Assembly: GCF_002261335.1 (NCBI RefSeq)
Contig: NZ_NEVL01000001.1
Coordinates: 124,001-188,000 of the forward strand
Origin: Bordetella genomosp. 1
GTDB taxonomy: Bacteria; Pseudomonadota; Gammaproteobacteria; Burkholderiales; Burkholderiaceae_B
Reading direction: 5' to 3'
Length of the DNA: 64,000 nucleotides
Under the pieces are notes generated by a model. That model worked only from the letters and a program-made list of their open reading frames with translations. It made no database searches and was not told the origin of the DNA. The first letter of the stretch is position 1. Every line of letters begins with the position of its first letter. The position numbers were made by a program, and so were the translations under genes. Positions 17,478 through 26,275 of this stretch are shown piece after piece.

Positions 17478-17562
17478 GGGTGCCGCGCCGGTCAGCCTCG
17501 TGGGCCCGGGCTTGCCGCGGCCGCGCGCACGGTACGTGCGGCGCGGCCTTCTTGCGTGATGA

Positions 17563-19269
17563 TCAGGCTGCCTCGGCTTCGGCCACCGGCACCTCGCCGT
17601 GCTCGGCGATGTGCCGGTTGACCGCGCTCAGCACGGCGCGGAACGAGGCCGTGACGATGTCGCGGTCGATGCCCACGCCGAAGCCGGTGGGCGCATCGCC
17701 CACGCGCATTTCGACGTAGCTGGCGGCGCGCGTGTCGGTGCCGGTGCCGATGGCGTGCTCGTGGTAGTCCATGATGCGCACCGGCACGCCGATGGAGGCC
17801 ACGAAGGCCGAGATCGCGCCGTCGCCGGAGCCGGTCACGGTGCGGCGTTCGCCGTTGTATTCGAGCTCGGCCTGGATGCTGAACTGCTTGCCTTCACCGG
17901 CGCTGGGATCGCCGTCGATGCGATGGCGGATCAGCTTCCACGGGGTGCTCTGGTCGAGGTATTCGCTCTGGAAGATCGAATGCACGTCGGCGGCGTTGAC
18001 TTCGCGGCCGGTCTCGTCGGTCACGCGCTGGATGGCGCGGCTGAATTCGATCTGCAGGCGGCGCGGCAACACCAGGCCGTGTTCCTGTTCGAGCAGGTAC
18101 GACACGCCGCCCTTGCCCGACTGGCTGTTGACGCGGATCACGGCATCGTAGCTGCGGCCGAGGTCGGCCGGGTCGATCGGGAGGTACGGCACTTCCCATA
18201 CGGCATCGGCCTGTTGCAGCGCGAAGCCCTTCTTGATGGCGTCCTGGTGCGAGCCCGAGAACGCGGTGAAGACGAGGTCGCCGGCATAGGGATGGCGCGG
18301 GTGTACCGGCAACTGGTTGCAGTACTCGGCACAGCGGCGCACTTCGTCGATGTCGGAGAAGTCCAGGCCCGGATGGATGCCCTGGGTGTAGAGATTGAGC
18401 GCGAGCGTGACGAGGTCGACGTTGCCGGTGCGCTCGCCGCTGCCGAACAGGCAGCCTTCGATGCGGTCGGCGCCGGCCATCACGGCGAATTCGGCGGCCG
18501 CGACGGCGGTTCCGCGATCGTTGTGCGGGTGCACGCTCAGGATGATGCTGTCACGACGCTCGAGGTTGTTGTGCATCCACTCGATCTGGTCGGCGTACAT
18601 GTTGGGCGTGGTCGCCTCGATGGTGGCCGGCAGGTTGAGCGTGAGCTTGCGGGCCGGCGTGGCGTCCCACTCGCGCGCCACGGCGTTGGCGACGTCGAGC
18701 GCGAATTCCGGCTCGGTGGTCGAGAACACTTCGGGCGAGTATTCGTAGCTCCATTGCACCTCGGGGTGACGCGCCATGTGCTTCTTGACCAGCTGCGTGC
18801 CGGTCACGGCGATGTTCTTGATCTCGTCCTTCGACATGTTGAACACCACCTTGCGGAAGGCGGGGGCAACGGCGTTGTAGAGGTGGATCATGGCCTGCCT
18901 GGCGCCCGCGGCGGCGTCGGCGGTGCGCGAGATCAGGTCTTCGCGCGCCTGCGTCAGCACGATGATCTTGACGTCGTCGGGGATGCGCTTTTCTTCGATG
19001 AGCTTGCGCACGAAATCGAAGTCGGTCTGCGACGCCGAGGGAAAGCCGACCTCGATTTCCTTGAAGCCGATCTTCACGAGCTGCTCGAAGAAGCGGAGCT
19101 TGCGCTCGACGCTCATCGGCTCGATCAGGGCCTGGTTGCCGTCACGCAGGTCGGTGCTCATCCAGATCGGCGGCTGCTCGATGCGGCGGCTGGGCCAGGT
19201 GCGCTCGGAGAAATCACGGGCGAACGGCTTGAACGGTACGTATTTGGTGGCGGGGTTGGCGAGCATCAT
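17563..19269 (-). CDS. leuA: 2-isopropylmalate synthase
   Basis: A 568-residue enzyme that condenses acetyl-CoA with 2-ketoisovalerate, the first committed step of leucine synthesis. The HMGL-like domain shows [11 protein letters not shown] and the metal-binding [14 protein letters not shown]-terminal LeuA regulatory domain for leucine feedback is present (about 430-560). It belongs to the long LeuA2 type. Two adjacent ATGs are possible (19269 or 19266), with GAGGTG upstream. It stands alone, behind a 0.6-kb gap with repeats described separately. Confidence 0.95.
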   Translation of the reverse strand: MMLANPATKYVPFKPFARDFSERTWPSRRIEQPPIWMSTDLRDGNQALIEPMSVERKLRFFEQLVKIGFKEIEVGFPSASQTDFDFVRKLIEEKRIPDDVKIIVLTQAREDLISRTADAAAGARQAMIHLYNAVAPAFRKVVFNMSKDEIKNIAVTGTQLVKKHMARHPEVQWSYEYSPEVFSTTEPEFALDVANAVAREWDATPARKLTLNLPATIEATTPNMYADQIEWMHNNLERRDSIILSVHPHNDRGTAVAAAEFAVMAGADRIEGCLFGSGERTGNVDLVTLALNLYTQGIHPGLDFSDIDEVRRCAEYCNQLPVHPRHPYAGDLVFTAFSGSHQDAIKKGFALQQADAVWEVPYLPIDPADLGRSYDAVIRVNSQSGKGGVSYLLEQEHGLVLPRRLQIEFSRAIQRVTDETGREVNAADVHSIFQSEYLDQSTPWKLIRHRIDGDPSAGEGKQFSIQAELEYNGERRTVTGSGDGAISAFVASIGVPVRIMDYHEHAIGTGTDTRAASYVEMRVGDAPTGFGVGIDRDIVTASFRAVLSAVNRHIAEHGEVPVAEAEAA

Positions 19270-19301
19270 CAGTACACCTCGGTCGGTATCTTGTGAATCC
19301 C

Positions 19302-19313
19302 GGGAACGTTCCC
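19302..19313. promoter_or_regulatory. 12-bp perfect palindrome close to the leuA start
   Basis: GGGAACGTTCCC lies about 33 bp upstream of the leuA start codon, within the probable mRNA leader. It could be an operator or form a short hairpin near the ribosome site. Confidence 0.35.
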
Positions 19314-19433
19314 TTGCGCGGCGACCAGGATGGCGGTCGGACGTGCGGTGGCCAGGGTGCAGGCCGGATTCAGTTTTAACGCGGTTTGTGGGGTCGGCGC
19401 GGGTGGGCCGGGGGAGTGCGTGGCAAACACCTA

Positions 19434-19455
19434 GACGAACGCAAATTGACGAACG
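19434..19455. repeat. Pair of 8-bp direct repeats upstream of leuA
   Basis: GACGAACG occurs twice with CAAATT between, a 14-bp period. This spacing is unusual for chance in such a GC-rich gap and could be a tandem regulator site. Confidence 0.4.
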
Positions 19456-19836
19456 TCTGGCTGCCGAGCTACCACTGGGGCTCTAGGCCCGGCAACCGAT
19501 CGGTAGGCGTAGCGATAGCGATAGGGCGCGCGCGGCGGCGGGGGCCGGCAGGGCCGAGAAGGACGAACGCAGGCCACCTGCCGAAGCGCGGAAGGCTTCG
19601 GGGGTTTGCGCGAAAGTGCGCGAGGGGCGGGTGCGTTGAGCGGCCATAGACGCTAGTCAAACACATTTTTCCGCGCCGCGCAATTCTGCCGGGCGCGCCG
19701 GGCGGGTGCCGTGCCCCGGAAAATCGGCGACGTACCGTGCCGATCGCGGCGGATTCGGCGGCGATGGCGGCGCTTTTAGCGCCGGGTCAGCGCTGGCAGG
19801 GACACGGCCCGATCCCGGCGGGCCGGGTAGCAGGCG

Positions 19837-19859
19837 AAAAAAAGCCGGCGTGCGCCGGC
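19837..19859 (-). terminator. Terminator of the membrane-protein gene next to rpoN
   Basis: On the minus strand, stem GCCGGC / GCCGGC with a GCAC loop is followed by seven T. Confidence 0.9.
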
Positions 19860-19887
19860 CTTTCGCGGGTGCCGCGGGGCGAGCGGC

Positions 19888-20511
19888 TCAGCGATCGGGC
19901 CCCAGGTGCGGCTCGACGTAGCGGCCCGACGGGCGCACCCGATCGGCGTCGCGCGCGCGGCGCGGGGCGTCGTCGTCGTGCACCGGCGTGTCGAGGATCG
20001 CGGACTGCTCGGCCACGGCGGCGAGCTTGCCCACCCGGTTGTGACGCAGTTCGCGATGGGCGCGTTGCAGATCCCCAACGGTGAAGGGCTCGTCACGCTC
20101 GCCCCACGACCAGCGCAGCACCGCCACCGATTCCTCGGCCAGTTGCGGGCGCAGCTGCGCCAGCACGGCGGGCGGCAGCATGCGGGCACGGGTCGAGGCC
20201 ATGTCGGCGTAGAGCCACGAGCGCAGCGCGAAGAACACGATCAGCGTCCACACCGCGACCACGCCCCACCAGAAGGCCGGGTTGTAGCGGGTGATGAGCG
20301 AGACGGTCTGCTCGCCCAGCGAGTGCAGGCCTTCGAAGGTCAGGGACCGCCCGAAAGCCAGCAGCCACGAGGCTGCGAGCAGCCAGATGACCACGGCGAT
20401 GGCGATCACGATCGCCCGGACGGTGAGGCGGGGGGCCGCAAGTTTCAGCAAGGTTTGGCCGATGAGACGGCTGTCCTGGCGAATGCGTTCGGGCGAAGTG
20501 GGATTCATCAT
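19888..20511 (-). CDS. Conserved inner-membrane protein of unknown function
   Basis: The protein has 207 residues and begins MMNPTSPERIRQ. Two membrane helices are visible at about 33-53 (VIAIAVVIWLLAASWLLAF) and 80-100 (FWWGVVAVWTLIVFFAL). A cytoplasmic part rich in Arg, Ala and Asp follows. I do not recognise the family. The gene is divergent from rpoN with the two start codons only 16 bp apart, so each promoter must lie inside the other gene. A clean terminator follows it. Confidence 0.7.
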   Translation of the reverse strand: MMNPTSPERIRQDSRLIGQTLLKLAAPRLTVRAIVIAIAVVIWLLAASWLLAFGRSLTFEGLHSLGEQTVSLITRYNPAFWWGVVAVWTLIVFFALRSWLYADMASTRARMLPPAVLAQLRPQLAEESVAVLRWSWGERDEPFTVGDLQRAHRELRHNRVGKLAAVAEQSAILDTPVHDDDAPRRARDADRVRPSGRYVEPHLGPDR

Positions 20512-20527
20512 GCAAAATATTGTACCT

Positions 20528-21952
20528 ATGACTCGTCCCGCATTAGAACTGCGTCCGGGCCAGCATTTGACGCTGACCCCCCAACTGCAGCAGTCCATCC
20601 GGCTGCTGCAGCTGTCGTCGCTCGAGCTCGAGGCGGAGATTTCTCAGGCTTTGGCTGAAAATCCGTTGCTGGAACGCGACGAAGATACGGCTGCGCAGGC
20701 CGAAACCGCCGATCCGCAACGCGAGGCCAGCGTCGAAAACGACGATGCGCCCGACACCGAGCTGCGCGTCGACGAGATGCCGGGCTCGGGCGGCGTCTAC
20801 CCTGACGACGACAGCGAGATGCCGCAGCAGGCGCGCGACGACACCCTGCGCGAACACCTGCTGGCCCAGCTCGCCCTCACGCGCGCCGAGCCGCGCGACA
20901 CCGCGCTGGTGTCGCTGCTGATCGATGCGCTCGACGACAACGGCTATCTCGATGCGCCGCTCGACGAGATCCTGGGCTGGCTGCCGCCCGAACTCGAGGT
21001 CGACGAAGACGAACTGCGTGCCGCCCTCACCCTGCTGCAATCCTTCGACCCGCCGGGCATCGGCGCGCGCGACATGGCGGATTGCCTGCAATTGCAGCTG
21101 CGCCACCCCGATATCGTGCGCATGCCGGAGGCCGCCAATCCGGCCGTGCTGGCCTGTGCCCGCGCCATCTGCGCGCACCACCTCGCCCTGCTGGCCGCCG
21201 GCAACCCGGCACGGCTGCGCGAGGCGCTGCAGATCGACGATGCCACGCTGCGCGCGGCGCACGCGCTGATCCTGCGGCTCGAGCCGCGGCCGGGCCGCGC
21301 CTGGACCGTGCCGGCGGCCGAATACGCCATTCCGGATGTGATCGTGCGGCGCGGCCGCAACGGCTGGCAGGTGGTGCTCAACAGTGCGGTCATGCCGCGG
21401 CTGCAGATCAACAGCATGTACGCGCAGATGCTCGGCAATCAGCGCGAGGCCAGCCATGCCGGCCTGCAGGCCCAGCTGCAGCAGGCGCGCTGGATGATCC
21501 GCAATGTCGAGCAGCGCTTCGACACCATCCTGCGCGTCTCGCAGGCCATCGTCGTGCACCAGGAGGCCTTCTTCAGCCAGGGTCCGGCCGCGATGCGTCC
21601 GCTGATCCTGAAAGACATCGCCAGCGAACTGGGGCTGCACGAATCCACGATTTCGCGCGCCACCACGCAGAAGTTCATGCTCACGCCGTTCGGCACCCTC
21701 GAACTCAAGCGCTTCTTCGGCAGCGGGCTGGCCACCGAGAGCGGCGATTCGGCCTCGGCCACGGCGGTGCAGGCCCACATCCGCCAGATGGTGGCGGAAG
21801 AGAATCGCGCCAAGCCGCTGTCCGACAGCCAGATCATGCAGCGCCTGGCCGACCAGGGCATCGTGATCGCGCGCCGCACGGTGGCCAAGTATCGCGAGGC
21901 GCTGCGCATCGCCCCGGCGGCCGTGCGCAAGGCCCAGGCGTCGGCCCGCTGA
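20528..21952 (+). CDS. rpoN: RNA polymerase sigma-54 factor
   Basis: A 474-residue sigma factor for nitrogen and other enhancer-dependent regulons. The Gln/Leu-rich region I (HLTLTPQLQQSIRLLQLSS) contacts activators. An acidic region II covers about 50-105, the core-binding region follows, and the C-terminal RpoN box is ARRTVAKYRE. I start at MTRPALELRPG (20528), which aligns with other RpoN N-termini; an in-frame ATG at 20510 overlaps the divergent gene's start. No lptB upstream or hpf/ptsN downstream is seen, unlike many Proteobacteria. Confidence 0.95.
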   Translation: MTRPALELRPGQHLTLTPQLQQSIRLLQLSSLELEAEISQALAENPLLERDEDTAAQAETADPQREASVENDDAPDTELRVDEMPGSGGVYPDDDSEMPQQARDDTLREHLLAQLALTRAEPRDTALVSLLIDALDDNGYLDAPLDEILGWLPPELEVDEDELRAALTLLQSFDPPGIGARDMADCLQLQLRHPDIVRMPEAANPAVLACARAICAHHLALLAAGNPARLREALQIDDATLRAAHALILRLEPRPGRAWTVPAAEYAIPDVIVRRGRNGWQVVLNSAVMPRLQINSMYAQMLGNQREASHAGLQAQLQQARWMIRNVEQRFDTILRVSQAIVVHQEAFFSQGPAAMRPLILKDIASELGLHESTISRATTQKFMLTPFGTLELKRFFGSGLATESGDSASATAVQAHIRQMVAEENRAKPLSDSQIMQRLADQGIVIARRTVAKYREALRIAPAAVRKAQASAR

Positions 21953-22163
21953 GGGCGCGCGCCGCCGCGTCCGGGCGGTGGGCAGGCGGCCACCGCCGCG
22001 AAATCGCCGCCGAATCCGACCAAATGGGGGCATAGCGGGCACGAGATGAGGGACGCATCCCTCCGGCTTTCCGCGCACTTTCGTCCCTGTTTTCAAGGAC
22101 ATAGCGCCGAAACCCGTTGCAATTATTTCGTCGCAAAGGGCTTGCGTCCGTGCCGTTTATTTT

Positions 22164-22178
22164 CGATAATCATTCGCA
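22164..22178. promoter_or_regulatory. Fur-box-like site at the bfd start
   Basis: CGATAATCATTCGCA resembles the 7-1-7 Fur consensus TGATAATnATTATCA in 11 to 12 positions and abuts the bfd start codon. This fits iron repression of bfd. Confidence 0.5.
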
Positions 22179-22480
22179 TGTACGTTTGTATCTGCAACGC
22201 GGTTACCGAACGCCAGATCCGCGCATGCGTGGATTCCGGAGCCGCTACCCTGGGCGATCTGCAATTCGAGCTGGGCGTCGCATCCTGCTGCGGGTGCTGT
22301 GCCGCCACGGCCACGGAATACCTGCCGGGTGGCCGCGCGTCCAGCGTGTGCGACGTGCGCTCGCTCGCGGTGCCGGTCAACACGCCGTCCGCCTTGGTCG
22401 ATGCGGAGCCGCTCGCCGCCGAGCCGGCCGCCAATTCGCCGCTGCGTCCGTTCCCGGTTCCGCTCGTCGCCGCCGCCTGA
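22178..22480 (+). CDS. bfd: Bacterioferritin-associated ferredoxin
   Basis: A [2Fe-2S] protein that reduces the bacterioferritin core to release iron. The cluster ligands are visible as MYVCIC (Cys4, Cys6) and the CCGCC stretch (Cys38 and Cys41 by alignment to E. coli Bfd). The 100-residue length is larger than the roughly 64 residues of E. coli, with an Ala/Pro-rich tail from about residue 60. The extra cysteines at 37 and 40 are notable. A Fur-like site overlaps the start. Its partner bfr lies 2.4 kb downstream, separated by a regulator/exporter pair. Confidence 0.9.
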   Translation: MYVCICNAVTERQIRACVDSGAATLGDLQFELGVASCCGCCAATATEYLPGGRASSVCDVRSLAVPVNTPSALVDAEPLAAEPAANSPLRPFPVPLVAAA

Positions 22481-22616
22481 GCCCCCTGGCCCCTGTCGCT
22501 GCGCATCCATCGATGCGCCGCGGGCGCCGCCGTCTCCCCGCCGTCTTCCCCGAATCCTTTGAATTCCGCGCCCCATTTCGATGGCATGGGCGCAGGCGCG
22601 GCCGTGCGCGCTGCGC

Positions 22617-23483
22617 TCAGGCAACCTGCCGCAGGGGCGTCCAGCCCAGGTCGTCCTCGCAGAACTGGCGGATGCGTTGCGCCAGCGCCAGGGCGGCCGG
22701 ACCGGCCTCGCGGCCGGTGCATAGCGCCAGTTCACTGGGGGCCGGCGCGGGCAGCCGCTCGTCGCGGCGCAGGCCCGCGGTCTGGCAGCGCACCTCCAGC
22801 AGGGCCACGCCCATCCCGCCCTCCAGCGCCGCCTGGATGCCGTGCAGGTTGGGGCTCTCGTAGCAGATGCGCCAGCGCAGGCCGGCCGATTCGAGCGCGT
22901 GAATCGCGCGATTGCGATACAGGCAGCCCTGCGGAAACACCACCAGCGGCACCGGATCGGCCAGCGCGGCGTGTGCGCCATGCTCGCCGTGCATCCAGTG
23001 CAGGCGTTCGGGCCACGCCGCCACGCACGGCCCGCCCTGCGGGTCGCGCTTGACCAGCGCCACGTCGAGGTCGCCGCGATCCAGCGCGCGCGCCAGCGCC
23101 ACGCTGAGGTCGCAGCGCACGCTCAGGCGCGCCTCGGGATGCGCGCGGGCAAACGCCGCCACCTGGCTGGTGAGGGCGGCGACCGCGAAGTCGTCGGGCA
23201 CGCCCAGGCGCACGACTTCGGCGCGCTGCTGGCCGCTGACCGCCACCCGGATCTCGGTGGATAGCGCCAGCATCCGGCGCGCGTAGCCCAGCAGGCGTTC
23301 CCCGTCTTCGGTGAGGCGCACCTGGCGGCCGTCGCGCACGAACAGGGCGCAGCCGAGGTTTTGCTCGAGCTTGCGGATCTGTTGGCTGACGGTGGACTGG
23401 GTGCGGTGCACGCGTTCGCCGGCGCGGGTGAAGCCGCCCGCGTCGACGACCGAAACAAAGCTGTGCAGAAGGTCGAGATCCAT
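22617..23483 (-). CDS. LysR-family transcriptional regulator
   Basis: A 288-residue LTTR. The winged helix-turn-helix at 1-60 (FTRAGERVHRTQSTVSQQIRKLE) is followed by a two-lobe effector domain (VVRLGVPDDFAVAAL...). It is divergent from an EamA exporter gene with about 155 bp between starts, the classic arrangement for local control of that exporter. The effector is unknown. Confidence 0.9.
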   Translation of the reverse strand: MDLDLLHSFVSVVDAGGFTRAGERVHRTQSTVSQQIRKLEQNLGCALFVRDGRQVRLTEDGERLLGYARRMLALSTEIRVAVSGQQRAEVVRLGVPDDFAVAALTSQVAAFARAHPEARLSVRCDLSVALARALDRGDLDVALVKRDPQGGPCVAAWPERLHWMHGEHGAHAALADPVPLVVFPQGCLYRNRAIHALESAGLRWRICYESPNLHGIQAALEGGMGVALLEVRCQTAGLRRDERLPAPAPSELALCTGREAGPAALALAQRIRQFCEDDLGWTPLRQVA

Positions 23484-23638
23484 GCGCGATCATCCATCGA
23501 TTTTTCAAATACTTTTGATCGGAATAAAGCGTTTGTCAATGGATCGGGGGCGGCACAGAATGGCCCTTCCTTCACGTCCTGCGGGCGTGGCCGCGCTCCG
23601 GCGGCCATGGCGCCGGCGTGCTTCTGCCGACCCCGCTC

Positions 23639-24559
23639 ATGAAAACGCCCGCGCTGTCTTCCGCTCCCGCCCCGTCCGTGTCCGCCGCGCCCCAGGCCGC
23701 GACGGCGTGGGGCCTGATCGCGCTGTTCTGCGTGCTGTGGAGCTCGGCCTTTGCCGCGGCCAAGATCGCGCTGCGCGACTGCCCGCCCCTGACGCTGCTG
23801 AGCATCCGCTTCGCGATCGCCGGGGTGCTGATGCTGGGCGTGGCGATGCTGGCGGGACGCTGGCGCATGCCGCGCTGGCGCGACCTCGCAGTGCTGGCCG
23901 GCCTGGGCGCGCTCAACAACGGCATCTATCTCGGGCTGAGCTGGAGCGGCATGGCGACGGTGTCGTCGGCCTTCGCCGCCGTGCTCATCAGCACCAACCC
24001 CTTGCTGATCGGCATCCTGGCCGGCCCGATGCTGGGCGAGCGGCTCACGCTGCGCAAGCTGGCGGGACTGTGCCTGGGCCTGCTGGGCGTGATCATCGTG
24101 CTGCGGTCCCGGCTGCAGGGCGGCCACGAAGACCTGCACGGCACGCTGATGGTGTGCGGTGGCCTGCTGGCGCTGGTGCTGGGTACGCTCTGCTACAAGC
24201 GCGCGCGGCCGAGTGTGGATCTCTGGACCGCGACCGGCGTGCAATCGATCGCGGGCTGTCTGGTGGTGCTGCCGTTTGCGCTGGCCACCGAATCGATCGC
24301 CGACGCGCGCCTCACGACCTCACTCGTGCTGAGCATGGCCTACACCATCGTCGCGGTGTCGATGGGCAGCTACTACCTGTGGTTCCGCATCCTGGGTCGC
24401 AGCAGCGCGACCTCGGCCAGCGCCTTGCACTTCCTGATGCCGCCGCTGGGGCTGCTGTTCGGCTGGCTGGTGTTGCGCGAACCGGTGAGCTGGATCGACC
24501 TGATCGGGATCGTGCCGATCGCGCTCGGCATCTGGCTCGCCACGCGCAGCCGCACCTGA
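23639..24559 (+). CDS. EamA-family drug/metabolite exporter
   Basis: A DMT-superfamily inner-membrane protein of about 306 residues with ten predicted helices in two EamA repeats (first begins WGLIALFCVLWSSAFAAAK; second begins near LMVCGGLLALVLG). It probably exports an amino acid or metabolite. I chose the ATG at 23639 (MKTPALSS) over a GTG seven codons earlier; neither has a good ribosome site. Likely target of the divergent LysR regulator. Confidence 0.85.
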   Translation: MKTPALSSAPAPSVSAAPQAATAWGLIALFCVLWSSAFAAAKIALRDCPPLTLLSIRFAIAGVLMLGVAMLAGRWRMPRWRDLAVLAGLGALNNGIYLGLSWSGMATVSSAFAAVLISTNPLLIGILAGPMLGERLTLRKLAGLCLGLLGVIIVLRSRLQGGHEDLHGTLMVCGGLLALVLGTLCYKRARPSVDLWTATGVQSIAGCLVVLPFALATESIADARLTTSLVLSMAYTIVAVSMGSYYLWFRILGRSSATSASALHFLMPPLGLLFGWLVLREPVSWIDLIGIVPIALGIWLATRSRT

Positions 24560-24928
24560 GCGCCGATCGTCCGACTGTGGGCCCGCGCCAACGAAAAAAG
24601 TTTGCGCGCAATTGCAGCGGATTCTGGCTGCGCGCGAGGCGGCGTCGGGCATGAGGCGCGCGGATTTCTGCGCGCCAATCGGCGTGGCGGCGCGCGTGAG
24701 GCCCGCATGATTGCGTGCGCAATCAATCATTGCATCACGCATGCAAACTCATTCTCATTATCCTGTCGCTTTCCGATAGCGGTCGCAAAGCGGTTTACCA
24801 AATGCGCGCAAACGCTGGCATTTGGCCCTTTGGCGGTGGTAGTCTGCCGGGGTTGCGCATGCCGCAAGCCGCATGCGTAGTTCTCACGCGTGGCTCGAGC
24901 ACGCGCCAGACCGCATAAGGAGTGCATC
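24560..24928. other. Intergenic region upstream of bfr
   Basis: 369 bp without a gene. AT-richer than its surroundings near 24715-24800. It contains a Fur-like site at 24746-24763 and, presumably, the bfr promoter. No strong terminator is seen for the EamA gene. Confidence 0.6.
24746..24763 (-). promoter_or_regulatory. Fur-box-like site upstream of bfr
   Basis: On the minus strand GGATAATGAGAATGAGTT matches much of the GATAATGATAAT core of Fur boxes. It lies about 165 bp before the bfr start. Confidence 0.55.
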
Positions 24929-25405
24929 ATGAAAGGCGACAAAATCGTCATCCAGTTCCTGAACAAGCAACTGACCAACGAACTGACGGCCATCAACCAA
25001 TATTTCCTGCATGCACGCATGCTGAATCACTGGGGCCTGAAGAAGCTGGGCAAGAAGGAATACGAAGAATCGATCGGCGAGATGAAGCATGCCGACCGTC
25101 TGATCGAACGCATCTTCATGCTCGACGGCCTGCCCAATCTTCAAGACCTGCACAAGCTGCTGATCGGCGAAGACGTGCCGGAGCTGCTGTCCTGTGACCT
25201 GAAGCTGGAGCAGACCGCCCAGCAGACCGTGAAGGACGGCATCGCCCACTGCGAGTCGGTGCGTGACTACGTGTCGCGCGACCTGCTGCAAGACATCCTC
25301 GACGACACCGAAGAACACATCGACTACCTCGAGACCCAGATCGGCCTGATCGATCAGGTAGGCCTGCAGAACTACCTGCAGAGCCAGATGGAAGTCGAGG
25401 AATAA
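24929..25405 (+). CDS. bfr: Bacterioferritin
   Basis: A 158-residue haem-containing iron-storage ferritin that assembles as a 24-mer. The diiron ligands are visible: Glu18 ([12 protein letters not shown]), Glu51 and His54 ([13 protein letters not shown]), with Met52 as haem ligand. Further ligands are expected in the last helix (TEEHIDYLE). AAGGAG precedes the ATG. Paired functionally with Bfd encoded upstream. A Fur-like site lies in the long 5' gap. Confidence 0.96.
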   Translation: MKGDKIVIQFLNKQLTNELTAINQYFLHARMLNHWGLKKLGKKEYEESIGEMKHADRLIERIFMLDGLPNLQDLHKLLIGEDVPELLSCDLKLEQTAQQTVKDGIAHCESVRDYVSRDLLQDILDDTEEHIDYLETQIGLIDQVGLQNYLQSQMEVEE

Positions 25406-25434
25406 TTCGACGCGTCGCAGCCCGCGGCGCCGCC

Positions 25435-25470
25435 AGGCCCCCGTGTCTCGATGAGGCCGGGGGCCTTGTC
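25435..25470 (+). terminator. Hairpin terminator after bfr
   Basis: Stem AGGCCCCCG / CGGGGGCCT with a 14-nt loop, followed by a T-rich stretch. Confidence 0.65.
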
Positions 25471-25520
25471 TTTGGTGGCGCGCCGGCGCGACAGGCCGGG
25501 CTGCCCTTGCGCGGGCCGCG

Positions 25521-25562
25521 CAAACAAAAAACCCCAGGCGCGTACCTGGGGTTTTTTGTTTG
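25521..25562. terminator. Bidirectional terminator with 18-bp perfect stem
   Basis: Arms CAAACAAAAAACCCCAGG and its complement close a 6-nt loop. It ends bfr read-through and the minus-strand gene at 25574. Confidence 0.93.
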
Positions 25563-25573
25563 GGCGAACGCGA

Positions 25574-26245
25574 TCAGGGCCGCGACGGGCACTCTTCGAT
25601 GGTGCCCCAGGCGCGGTTGGGCGCGCAGTATTTGTTGCGGGCGTTCCATGAGCAGCTCGGGCGGTCGAAGAAGCCCTGCTTGGCGCATTCGGCCAGCTCG
25701 GCGCGCAGCTGCCCTTGCCAGGCCGCGGCACCCGGGCGATTGGGCATCGAGACCGGCGGGTTCTGCAGCGCGACGGGCGGATTCTGCTGCACCTGGTTGC
25801 CGCTGGACGGAATCTGCGGCACCGGGATGGAGAGCGGATTCTGCGACTGCACGTCGAGCGTGGTGACATCGGACGGGCCGGTGGGCAGGGGCACGTCGGA
25901 GTTGGCCGCGATCTCGCGGGCCCGATCCATCGAGATGGAGTCGCGCGAGATCTGGACGTTGGGATTGCTGTTGGTGTCGAACAGCGACACCGTGTTCACC
26001 TGCCACTCGCGCGCACCGGCTTGATCCGGCACGCCGAGCGTGCCGTCGACGCGGGGCTGCGGCGGCTGGGCGGTGTAGGGCCTGCCGTTGGCATCGAGCA
26101 CGGGCTGCGAGCCGTCTTCATCCTGCCCAGGAGCAGGCGCGGCCACGGGGGCATGCGCCACCAGCCAATCGCCGAATTGAATGCCGCCCCAGGCGGCTGC
26201 GCCCAGAGCGATCAGAAGCGTTGCGAACAAAAAACGCCAGGACAT
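25574..26245 (-). CDS. Membrane-anchored periplasmic protein of unknown function
   Basis: The protein has 223 residues. One N-terminal helix (FLFATLLIALGAAAWGGIQF) serves as an anchor. A Pro/Gln/Asn-rich low-complexity linker follows, and then a C-terminal 45-residue module with four cysteines (ECAKQ, PSCSW, KYCAP, EECPS) that could make two disulfides. I do not recognise the family. It starts 30 bp after prfC ends on the same strand, so it is likely cotranscribed. DsbA, encoded in this window, would be the expected oxidant. Confidence 0.7.
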   Translation of the reverse strand: MSWRFLFATLLIALGAAAWGGIQFGDWLVAHAPVAAPAPGQDEDGSQPVLDANGRPYTAQPPQPRVDGTLGVPDQAGAREWQVNTVSLFDTNSNPNVQISRDSISMDRAREIAANSDVPLPTGPSDVTTLDVQSQNPLSIPVPQIPSSGNQVQQNPPVALQNPPVSMPNRPGAAAWQGQLRAELAECAKQGFFDRPSCSWNARNKYCAPNRAWGTIEECPSRP

Positions 26246-26275
26246 TGCTACCCTCTTCCTTCACGTACGACCGGG

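Larger units (their letters stand above)
19270..19887. other. 618-bp gap upstream of leuA
   Basis: No convincing gene. The minus strand has a possible short frame (about 19469-19666) without a ribosome site and without a leucine-codon run, so I do not call a leader peptide. The gap holds a 12-bp palindrome (19302-19313), a pair of GACGAACG direct repeats (19434-19455), a short TAGCGA tandem near 19510, and the terminator of the next gene (19837-19859). Confidence 0.6.

Noticed and set aside
19508-19527. Short TAGCGA tandem repeat
   Set aside because: Only two to three imperfect six-base units; it may be chance in a low-constraint gap.
19469-19666. Leader peptide for leuA attenuation
   Set aside because: The 65-codon frame lacks a ribosome site and a leucine cluster, and no terminator/antiterminator pair was seen near the leuA start.
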